Shown here: piece by piece, positions 10,101 to 19,500 of the stretch
Numbering within the stretch: position 1 is the first letter of the stretch
Layout: the number at the start of each line of letters is the position of its first letter
Assembly (NCBI RefSeq): GCF_902806685.2
Contig: NC_048557.2
Coordinates: 3,774,654-3,838,653 of the forward strand
Direction: 5' to 3'
DNA: 64,000 bases
From: Maniola hyperantus
Taxonomy: Eukaryota; Arthropoda; Insecta; Lepidoptera; Nymphalidae
The notes under the pieces: model-generated
What the model was told of the DNA's origin: nothing
The model's database searches: none
Seen by the model: only the letters and a program-made list of their open reading frames with translations
Made by a program: the position numbers and the translations under genes

Positions 10101-13100
10101 GCCCAGTATAAGTCCCGCAAATTGCTAATGCGCGTGACCGCCATTTTAGTGACGTCAGCACTAGACTGAAGTTTCTTAAACGTTTCCGTCTGTTGTGCGT
10201 TCATCGCCCGTCCCCGCCGAAGTCTTCTCTCCAGCCATCCAAGCTCGCTCCAGAAGGCGAATAGACCGCCCAGGTTGCCGAGGGCTTCATGGAGTGAGGT
10301 TGGGGAACCCAAATGCGTTTGCGTTGTTCTGTCACGCCCGTGCACTCTAGGAGCACGTGCGCCGGTGTTTCATCGACCTCCATGCAGGCCCTGCACAGAG
10401 GACTGTCGGTGACACCTATAACGAAAAGGTGTTTCTTTAGTGGGCTATGCCCTGTTATTAGTCCCACCACCTTCCAGGCAGAGTAGTTTGATAGTTTGTT
10501 GTTTGTCTATGTTAGGAAAAGCCTCTTTGGCTACAGTCTGTTGTGTTAGTCCATTGTTGGGAATGCTCTTTTAGTGTTAGTTCATGCAACCTTTACATTT
10601 CGGGCATTATGCTGAGCTGTACACCCATTCGGGGTGGTGTCACAGATGAACATGTTACATTTATACTTTGTTTTTATCTGTGACACCAACAACAAATAAA
10701 TGCATTTTCTTTCTTTCTTTCTTTCTTCTTTTCAACCAGGTTTTATACTCACTGAAGGGTATGGGTACGATACTCTCATACTAGTATCAGAAATCATAAT
10801 ACTCTTTTCCTTTCTCTAACCTGCAGTACAGCTACTTGCTGGCTGGTGGCTCCCCAGTACACTCTAGATACATTCTGATTATTTCACAGGCAGGCAGGCC
10901 CCAGCCCTTCGGCACATTCTGCTCAGACCTTAGGTGAGATACAGCATTATTTATCATTTGACATTTTACACATTTATAACAATAGGCCTCATAAGAAAGC
11001 TCAGAGTCACTCAGCGGGCGATGGAGAGAGCTATGTGCGGAGTTTCTTTACGTGATCAAATCAGAAATGAGGAAATCCGTAGGAGAACTAGCGTAACCGA
11101 CATAGCTCAACGGGTTGCGAAGCTGAAGTGGCAATGGGCAGGGCACATAGTTCGTAAAACCGATAGACGTTGGGGTCCCAAGGTGCTAGAATGACGACCT
11201 CGCACCGGCAGACGCAGCGTTGGAAGACCCCCACTAGGTGGACGGACGACATCAGACGAGTCGCAGGGAGCCGCTTGATCCAGGCGGCGCAAGACCGTGG
11301 CGTGTGGAAGTCCCTGCAAGAGACTTATGTCCAGCAGTGAACGTCTATTGGTTGATGATGATGATGATGATGACATTTATGAACAAGGAAATAATTAAAA
11401 TGTTTCATTTCAGTCGTTCCTCTGCCCGCGAGTAACGAAATGAAAGTGCCTCCAACTGAAGAAGCCGACACAACCGTCAGTGGCCGTAACAACAAATTAA
11501 CAGATTGTTTTGTCAAATTAAATGATGTTTTCTCTAACAAAGTTAGACCAAGACGAGACGGAACAGCTGTTAGGTCTTGTTTAAATCAAAACATTGTATC
11601 TAAACATATCCCTTATCAGGCAACAAGTCACGATGACGTCTCTACAACAGAATATGTTGAACCAGACACTAATACAGTACAAGTAATTGTATCGAAAACT
11701 GTACAAAGTAAAACTGATTGTTTGAAGAATGTCATTAATATACAATGTTCGTTACGAAATAGTTCACACACTGAGGCAAGAGGGTTCATTTGTGATTTTT
11801 GTCGAAAAATATTTACACGAAAAAGTCTCATCGTTAAACACATAAACACTCACGCTAAAGTAAGACGGTTCACTTGCAAGATTTGCCAGTACAAATGTAA
11901 ATATTCATGTCATTTGAAGAGGCATATTATGCAAATTCACACTGGCGATAAGCCATTTTCTTGTAAGTTATGCGATTACAAATGTACAATAAATAGTAGT
12001 CTAGTGAGGCACATGAGAACCCACACTGGGATAAAACCTTTCTCGTGTAAGTTATGCAATTACAAATGTACAACAAATGGTAGTCTAGTGAGGCACATGA
12101 GAACTCACACTGGAATAAAACCTTTCTCGTGTAAGTTATGCAATTACAAATGTACAACAAATGGTAGTCTAGTGAGGCACATGAGAACCCACACTGGAAT
12201 AAAACCTTTCTCGTGTAAGTTATGCAATTACAAATGTACAACAAATGGTAGTCTAGTGAGGCACATGAGAACCCACACTGGCATAAAACCTTTCGCGTGT
12301 AAATTATGCAATTTCAAAAGTACTACAAATAGCCATCTAGTGACGCACATGAGAACCCACACGGGTATAAAACCTTTTGCATGTAAGTTATGCAATTACA
12401 AATGTACAACAAATAGTAGACTAGTGTCGCACATGAGAACCCACACGGGTGTAAAACCTTTTGCATGTAAGTTATGCAATTACAAATATACAACAAATAG
12501 TAGTCTAGTGTCGCACATGAGAACCCACACGGGTATAAAACCTTTTGCATGTAAGTTATGCAATTACAAATGTACAACAAATAGTAGTCTAGTGTTGCAC
12601 ATGAGAACCCACACGGGTATAAAACCTTTTGCGTGTAAGTTATGCAATTACAAAAGTACTACAAATAGCCATCTAGTGACGCACATGAGAACCCACACTG
12701 GTATAAAACCTTTCGCATGTAAGTTATGCAATTACAAATGTACAACAAATAGTAATCTAGTGACGCACATGAGAACCCACACTGGAATAAAACCGTTCTC
12801 GTGTAAGTTATGCGATTACAAATGTACAATAAATAGTAGTCTAGTGAAGCACATGAGAACCCACACTGGAATAAAACCTTTCTCGTGTAAGTTATGCGAT
12901 TACAAATGTACAACAAATAGTAGTCTAGTGAGGCACATGAGAACCCACACTGGTATAAAACCTTTCGCGTGTAAGTTATGCGATTACAAATGTACAACAA
13001 ACAGTAGTCTAGTGACGCACATGAGAACCCACACGGGTATAAAACCTTTTGCATGTAAGTTATGCAATTACAAATGTACAACAAATAGTAGACTAGTGTC

Positions 13101-13824
13101 GCACATGAGAACCCACACGGGTATAAAACCTTTTGCATGTAAGTTATGCAATTACAAATATACAACAAATAGTAGTCTAGTGTCGCACATGAGAACCCAC
13201 ACGGGTATAAAACCTTTTGCATGTGAGTTATGCAATTTCAAATGTACAACAAATAGTAGTCTAGTGTCGCACATGAGAACCCACACGGGTATAAAACCTT
13301 TTGCATGTAAGTTATGCAATTACAAATGTACAACAAATAGTAGACTAGTGTCGCACATGAGAACCCACACGGGTATAAAACCTTTTGCATGTAAGTTATG
13401 CAATTACAAATGTACAACAAATAGTAGACTAGTGTCGCACATGAGAACCCACACGGGTATAAAACCTTTTGCATGTAAGTTATGCAATTACAAATGTACA
13501 ACAAATAGTAGACTAGTGTCGCACATGAGAACCCACACGGGTATAAAACCTTTTGCATGTAAGTTATGCAATTACAAATATACAACAAATAGTAGTCTAG
13601 TGTCGCACATGAGAACCCACACGGGTATAAAACCTTTCGCGTGTAAGTTATGCAATTACAAATGTACAGCAAATAGTAGTCTAGTGTCGCACATGAGAAC
13701 CCATACTGGCGATAAGCCATATTCCTGTAAGATATGTGAATACAAATGTGCACATAAAAGTAGTGTAATGAAGCATATGAGAGCTCACACTACCACTGGT
13801 GAATTGCCTTTATCATGTTCGTGA
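7117..13824 (+). CDS. THAP-ZAD-C2H2 zinc-finger protein (8 coding exons, 24 fingers)
   Basis: Proposed exons: 7117-7196, 7522-7696, 7822-7914, 8109-8243, 8358-8738, 9988-10023 (or to 10044), 10894-10933 and 11414-13824, all GT/AG and phase-consistent, giving about 1116-1123 aa. Residues 1-85 are a C2CH THAP domain (MRCCVPFC start, HGFP, AAWLRALGK, VVCSQHF, GAIPST). Residues 86-161 are a ZAD (CMIC ... CVQC, then RDKSLRARALMMDLV). Residues 162 to about 330 are an acidic linker. From about 438 there are 24 C2H2 fingers. THAP and C2H2 domains bind DNA and ZAD dimerises in known proteins, so this is probably a nuclear DNA-binding factor; its target is unknown. The exon 2 start at 7522 was preferred over 7531 because it restores the THAP F-P pair. 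Exons 6-7 are the weakest part. Confidence 0.88.
9588..9868 (+). mobile_element. MITE family B (about 290 bp), copy 1
   Basis: It starts TGGCACCAATT, ends AATCAGTATAA, and shares its whole interior (GCTCGCGACTGTGCGCTAAA, TAGTAAGAAGAGTATGCG) with copies at 33930-34220 and 40086-40385. It lies in intron 5 of the zinc-finger gene. Confidence 0.75.
10076..10485 (-). mobile_element. Non-LTR retrotransposon, C-terminal ORF fragment
   Basis: The minus strand reads GLITGHSPLKKHLFVIGV, then SPLCRACMEVDETPAHVLLE, the zinc-binding C-terminal segment of jockey/R1-type elements. A frameshift leads to HLGSPTSLHEALGNLGGLF and FWSELGWLERR. It is broken by that frameshift and lies in intron 6 of the zinc-finger gene. 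Confidence 0.75.
10695..10730 (+). repeat. TTTC microsatellite
   Basis: A short run of CTTT/TTTC units in intron 6 of the zinc-finger gene. Confidence 0.75.
10994..11375 (+). mobile_element. RTE-like LINE 3' fragment with GAT-repeat tail
   Basis: It reads RAMERAMCGVSLRDQIRN, TSVTDIAQRVAKLKWQWAG and RKTDRRWGPKVLE. A TGA then replaces the expected tryptophan codon, followed in other frames by PPTRWTDDIRRVAGS. It ends in a GAT microsatellite (about 11351-11375). It lies in intron 7 of the zinc-finger gene, same strand, 40 nt before the last exon. Confidence 0.8.
11940..13788 (+). repeat. 84-bp tandem array: fingers 3-24 of the zinc-finger gene
   Basis: Twenty-two consecutive 84-bp units each encode one finger plus linker (TGIKPF + CKLCNYKCTTNSSLV + HMRTH). 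Many units differ by only a few bases, so the array expanded or was homogenised recently. Its high similarity also opens long antisense frames, which are by-products. Confidence 0.97.
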
Positions 13825-14063
13825 GCCGCATGTCTCACTCCGCCGCCGGAGGAGGCTCAGGAGAAGCTCAGGACAACAGACAGCGAGTGGTGTGCTTTGT
13901 GTAGAGTGTATGTTGGAGGGTCTGGGTGTGGCGCTTTGGGAACCATTTAGCGCAAGTTAAATCTACTCGATTGTAGAACGGTGAAGTATTGACGCACACT
14001 ACAATAGTCTCTGTGTGCTTGAGCGTTGAACCATTCCCAAGAACCATTTTGATACTTGTTTAG

Positions 14064-14697
14064 GGTTCCGTACCTCAAAAACAAAAACGGAACCCTTATA
14101 GGATCACTTTGTTGTCTCTGTCTGTCTGTCTGTCAAGAAACCTACAGGGTACTTCCCGTTCACCTAGAATCATGATATTTAGCAGGTAGGTAGGTCTTAT
14201 AGCAGACAAGGGGAAAAAATCTGAAAACCGTGAATTTGTGGTAACATCACACAAAAAAAATTAAATTGTGGTCATGAACTAAAATTAGTATTTTCAATTT
14301 CATAGTAAGATAACTATATCAAGTGGGGTATCATATTAAAGGCCTTCACCTGTCCATTCTAAAACAGATTTTTATTTATTTTTATGCATAGTTTTTGAAT
14401 TATCGTTCAAAAAAATTTTTTATTTACCTACCATAAAGCACCATTATAAAATGGCAGCTTTATTGCTACTACCATCTAGCCTATGGGCTAATAAGTAATA
14501 TTATTCTAGCTTAAACTTCTACTGATGATTAATTTTTAAATCTAATTTACAGTCCAATAACTGTCCTTAGTTTATTCTAACACGTACAGTACAGTATGTT
14601 CTTGTGACCTAGAAAAATCGTCAAAATGTCGAAAAAATACGAGTATATTACGGAACCCTCGTTGCGCGAGCATGACTCGCACTTGGCCGGATTTTTA
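14064..14697 (-). repeat. GGCCAAGTGCGAGTC-type repeat carrying about 190 bp of foreign sequence
   Basis: In reverse complement it begins CCGGCCAAGTGCGAGTCATG (14697 side) and ends TACGGAACCCTAAAC. A stretch at about 14410-14600 has no counterpart in the copies at 4510 or 34587 and is either an insertion or an older sub-family segment. Confidence 0.75.
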
Positions 14698-14944
14698 CGA
14701 TTATGATATTATTTTGTTCATAATAATTAAGTAAAAAAATGGCAAGTTAATTTGTAATTAGATACTTAGGTATCGGGAGTTCAATCCCTGTCGTCCAAAA
14801 TTCAGCCAAGCGCAAGTCGGACTCGCACACGAAGGGTTCCAAAAGGTTTATAGCTATGATGTTAATGAAGACGCTACATAATATTCGTCAGAAAAGTAAT
14901 TGTAAAAATGAGAGTGTAGCCCTGCCAGACGCCCTTAAAGTTTT

Positions 14945-15096
14945 ACCCTCTAACAAATAAACCTGGAATAGCGGTGGAATAGTTATACCTACTCTGTTTT
15001 GTCTTTCTCTGTCATCAGTAATTTGACATTTGAAGGCAAAAGACAAAACAGAGTATAACTATTCCACCGCTATTCCAGGTTTATTTGTTAGAGGGT
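14945..15096. mobile_element. Palindromic MITE with CCCTCTAAC ends, piggyBac-like
   Basis: Inverted arms of roughly 60 bp (CCCTCTAACAAATAAACCTG ... mirrored at the right end) surround a short loop. The right side is followed by TTAA and the left preceded by TTTA. TTAA targets with CCCT ends are typical of piggyBac-type elements; that assignment is inference. Confidence 0.7.
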
Positions 15097-15411
15097 TAAA
15101 GTTTAAGAGTGTCTAGCAGGGGGTTGCCACGATACTAGGTGTCATGCAATGCATGACGTCATTTCTAATACTATTCCAAAGAAAGTTTTTTTACGCCTTT
15201 GTTACCTGTTACCTCCCAAAGCCACTATGATCCAAACTTCATAGTCGCTGATCATTGGTCCCTATTGATGATTGAGGTTGATGGTTGAGGACAATATTCA
15301 GAGGAACTTACAGCTTTTATAAAATAACGAAGGTCTGGCACGCGCTGGCTCTTACTCCATTAGGTACTTGTTAGGCCGAACAAGATCGTCCTAGGCTAAC
15401 TTAATACTATA

Positions 15412-15646
15412 TGTCAACGCATATTAAAAGTTGATAGTGCACACGTAGCATATTATGAAATTAGTGTAGATCGTGCCTAAATATTATCTATGGTCAGAAA
15501 TTGTACCTATATTAGAAATGTCAAAATAAACCGTTACATACACACACTCTCCGCTGAAAAGTACGTTGTTTCATTGTTCCTTCTCCGAACCTAAAAATTA
15601 GAAGATCTGCCTATCGGGTCTTCGGTGTTAGTTCAAATAACTAACA
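15412..15646 (+). repeat. 5' LTR of BEL/Pao retrotransposon
   Basis: It starts TGTCAACGCATATT and ends TAACTAACA (TG...CA). All of it except the last 4 bases recurs at 21785-22015 with no difference seen. A tRNA-type primer site follows. Confidence 0.9.
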
Positions 15647-15649
15647 TAG

Positions 15650-15665
15650 TGGCGACCGTGACAGG
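15650..15665 (+). promoter_or_regulatory. Primer-binding site of the BEL element
   Basis: TGGCGACCGTGACAGG is the complement of a tRNA 3' end CCTGTCACGGTCGCCA. From memory this resembles insect tRNA-Arg(UCG); not checked by search. Confidence 0.65.
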
Positions 15666-15708
15666 ACACCTGAGAAGGAAGAAGCCAAGCCATCCAGCGA
15701 GAGAATCA

Positions 15709-16040
15709 TCGCCGTTGACGCCAGCCGGGACGCCAATCGTTTCGCAGCATCAGGTTCAACGCAAATCATCGTCGTTGACGCCAGCCGGGACGCCAATCGT
15801 TTCGCAGCATCAGGTTCAACGCAAATCATCGTCGTTGACGCCAGCCGGGACGCCAATCGTTTCGCAGCATCAGGTTCAACGCAAATCACCATCGTTGTAG
15901 CCAGCCGGGACGCCAATCGGACCGCAGCATCAGGCACAACGCAAGCAACCATCGTTGACGCCAGCCGGGACGCCAATCGTACCGCAGCATCAGGCTCAAC
16001 GCAAGAAGACGTCTGAAGCCATCGCCGGGACGCTGATCGG
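15709..16040 (+). repeat. 60-bp tandem repeat in the BEL leader (about 5.5 units)
   Basis: The block CCAGCCGGGACGCCAATCG recurs every 60 bases from 15721 to about 15979, with a degenerate copy at 16021. One frame is open across it (20 residues per unit, LTPAGTPIVSQHQVQ core), broken by a single TAG at 15897-15899. Confidence 0.93.
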
Positions 16041-16573
16041 ACCCGCAGCATTTGGGCTCAGACAGAGGGAGCACTTTCTACGCCGGCAACAACGAGGCCG
16101 GACCAATATTTCAGATAAGTGTCCTATCCCACATAAAACACAACACATTCATCCAAACATCCATAATTCCATTTCACAGCCACCTAATTCATACATCCAT
16201 TGCTCCATAATCATCCGTACTTCACGCACTATTCAAAGGGCCATACCACTTTGCACAATCAATCACAAAATTCAAAATTTGCACGTTATTCGTCACTTCA
16301 TCCGTTACGCATTAGCCGTACCTACCTACTCATTACTTCATATTATCATAATTCATACGATTTTTAACTGGCGCGTGCACTTATTGGAGCTGCGCGGACG
16401 ACTGGAAACCGGTTCATGTTCATCGGTTGGACGACAACTTCAAGCGACGTGCATAGGTAACGTACCTAGTCATAGATAGATATACGTTTTACTTATTATT
16501 TTGCAGCGATCTTGCGGCTACCGATAACAAACCAGTTTTTGTTCACCTACAGCTGTTATAATAACGCTTCAAT

Positions 16574-19500
16574 ATGTCTCTGAAAGAATTAATTATTAAA
16601 CGCAGCAGCGTGAAAGGGCGCGTTACTAAATTTAAAAACTATATTTCTAAGATTAATAAGCTTTCAGTGTTAGATTCATTGGAATTAGGCGAATTAAAAC
16701 TTAAATTAGGTAAAATTGAGTGCTTAGCTACTGAGTTTAGTGACGTGCAAGGTCAGATTGAATCGTTAAGCGGGGATACATTAGATGCCGAACTAGATAT
16801 TCGCGAGGAGATCGAAAATGAATTAGACAGCGTGACTTCGTTAGCTCAGGACATTCTGTCGCGTAATTCGAAGGTTCCGTGCTTTGAAGACGCGCACAGT
16901 AGTTCTTCGGGGCAAGAACTAGGCGTCTCACAAGGCATTGGGTTCAAATTACCTCTAATTCAAATCTCGAAATTTGACGGAACAGTTTTTAAATGGTTAG
17001 AATTTCGAGATACTTTCCGGTCTCTCATTCATGATAACGAGCACATACTACCTATCTATAAGTTTCATTATTTAAACTCGTATTTAGAGGGAGATGCCGC
17101 GCGTGTTATATCCAATCTCGAAGTTTGTGCATTGAACTACAAGAAGGCTTGGAGTTTATTATGTGAACGTTATGATAACAAGAGGCAGCTAATTAGCAAT
17201 CACCTCAACGCCTTATTCAATATCGAAACTCTGTCCCGCGAATCGGAACAGTCATTGCGTTCATTAGTAGATAATGTAAATAAAAATCTACGTGCGTTAG
17301 CGAGTCTTGGCCAGCCCGTTGATAAGTGGGATAGTTTAATAATACATATGGTTAGTTCTAAATTAGACAGCCATACTAGTATGAAATGGGAGGAGCATCG
17401 AAACTCGTTGAGTGATATGCCAACGTTAGATGAATTTCATAAGTTTTTAAAGGAGCGTGCAGATGTTTTGGAATCATTTAATCAAAATAAAACTCAAAAC
17501 AAACGTGTTTCGTCTAATGCCGCGCCAATCGCGAGCAATAGTAATAACTATAACAAAAATATAAGACAAAATAAATCTTTTTCGTATGCTGTTCAATCGG
17601 GATACAATAATGCAGATAGAAATCGCGCTCGCTGTGTAGTTTGCAAGCTTGACCATGCAATCTACAACTGTCCTTCATTCTTAGCCAAAACCCCTGAACT
17701 CCGGATAGCCGAGGCTCAGAAGCTGAAGCTATGTCTGAACTGCTTAAGGTCAAACCATCGAACTCGTCAATGCTTTTCGAGTCGTTGTAGGGAGTGCAGA
17801 AAACCACATTCTACCCTGCTTCACAAGCCCACAGAGGAGCCCTCTGCACCCACAGTTCAGAATTCCGTCGATGAACTTAGTGTGAACCTAGCTAGGCAGG
17901 CAACTTCTCACGTCATGTTATCCACCGTGATGGTAGAAGTTCTGAACCCTCTAAACTCCAAGACTGAAGTCATTCGCGCGCTTCTAGACTGTGGAAGCCA
18001 GTCTAGCCTTTTGACAAAGCGCGTCAAGGAAAAATTAAATTTAGAGGCGATACCCACTAATCTCACCGTCGTAGGTATAGGTAACAATTCAAATAATCAC
18101 GTTACCGAGAGGTGTTTGGTTAGGTTTAACTCATTGCAAGGCGACTATCATGCAAGTTTGTCTTGTTTTATTATGCCAGAATTAACGGCGAATATTCCAA
18201 AAATAAATATAGAATACAAGCTATTTAGTCTCCCCGAGAACATTCAACTCGCGGACCCTAATTTTTGCAGCCCTGCGCCTGTAGATGCGCTTTTAGGGGC
18301 CGACCTATTCTGGGATGTAATAGGTAACACCGTCAAATCATTAGGTGACGGAAAACCATATCTGTGTAACTCACGATTTGGGTGGGTTATTTCCGGTCCT
18401 ATTTCATTAAATTGTGACCCTAAACAAATTAATTGCAATTTTGCATCCAGCGAATCGTTCGACGATCGCTTGGATAATCAAATAGCCAAATTTTGGGAGC
18501 TAGAAGAGTTGCCTCAAAAATTATTATTAAGCGATAGCGAGAAGGCATGTGAGCAGCATTTTAAAACTCACACTACTCGCCTAGAATCAGGTCGATTTTG
18601 TGTTAGAGTACCTCTTAAAGATTCACCCACGACCTTAGGAGATTCATTTAGACAAGCAAAGAAAAGATTTTTTAATCTAGAAAGGCGATTTCGTAAGCAA
18701 CCTGAACTAAAGCAAGAGTACGCTGCTTTTATAAAAGAGTACCTAGATCTAGGTCATTGCTCCGAGCTTCCTAGATTTACTTCAAAATCAGGCTATTTCC
18801 TGTGTCATCATGCAGTTTTTAGGACTAAGAGCGAATCAACCAGGCTGCGCGTCGTGTTTGACGGAACAGCGCCCTCTAGTAACGGAATTAGCATCAACAG
18901 TTTACAGCTAATAGGGCCTACTATTCAGGATTCTCTTTTCTCCATAATATTGAGATTTCGATTGCATAAATACGTGCTCACCGGAGACATCGAAAAGATG
19001 TATAGGCAAATCGAAGTTAACGAGAAGGATCGAAATCTTCAATTGATTTTGTGGAGGGAAGACGAGTCTCAGCCTCTTCGTGCATTGCAGCTGAATACCG
19101 TGACCTATGGCTTCGCCAGCGCTAGTTTTTTGAGTACCAGATGCCTGTATCAGCTAGGTGAAGAGTGTACAGATGGGTCCATAAAAACGATAATTCAACG
19201 CGATTTTTATTATGATGACCTTCTAACTGGAGCTGACACAGAAGTCCAGTTAGCTTACATTTTGAAGTCAGTTCAGACTACATTAAAGGATGGGTGCTTT
19301 AATTTGAGAAAATTCAGATCCAACTTACCTAGCGTCTTCCAAGACTCAAACTTAAACTTAGAAGACAATCTTTGTCTTAGCAATTCTACAAGTGCGTTAG
19401 GTTTGGGTTGGGATCCAAAACTTGACGTATTAAACTTTTCATGTCAGTCCCCTTCCGAACAGGGCGAAATTACGACCAAGCGCCAAATAGTTTCAAATGC

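Larger units (their letters stand above)
13825..15411. other. 3' flank of the zinc-finger gene, repeat-rich, no gene seen
   Basis: It contains a GGTTCCGTAC repeat in minus orientation (14064-14697), a repeat remnant at about 14800-14840, a palindromic MITE (14945-15096) and a short repeat (15300-15360) that recurs at 36222-36275. The BEL retrotransposon begins at 15412. Confidence 0.6.

Noticed and set aside
11927..13753. Long minus-strand frames across the zinc-finger array
   Set aside because: They are mirror images of the 84-bp coding repeat (period divisible by 3), with no start context, splice sites or known motif.
15625..15900. Leader ORF of the BEL element as a gene
   Set aside because: It begins at GTG within the LTR, is made of the 60-bp repeat and ends at a stop; listed only as a finding.
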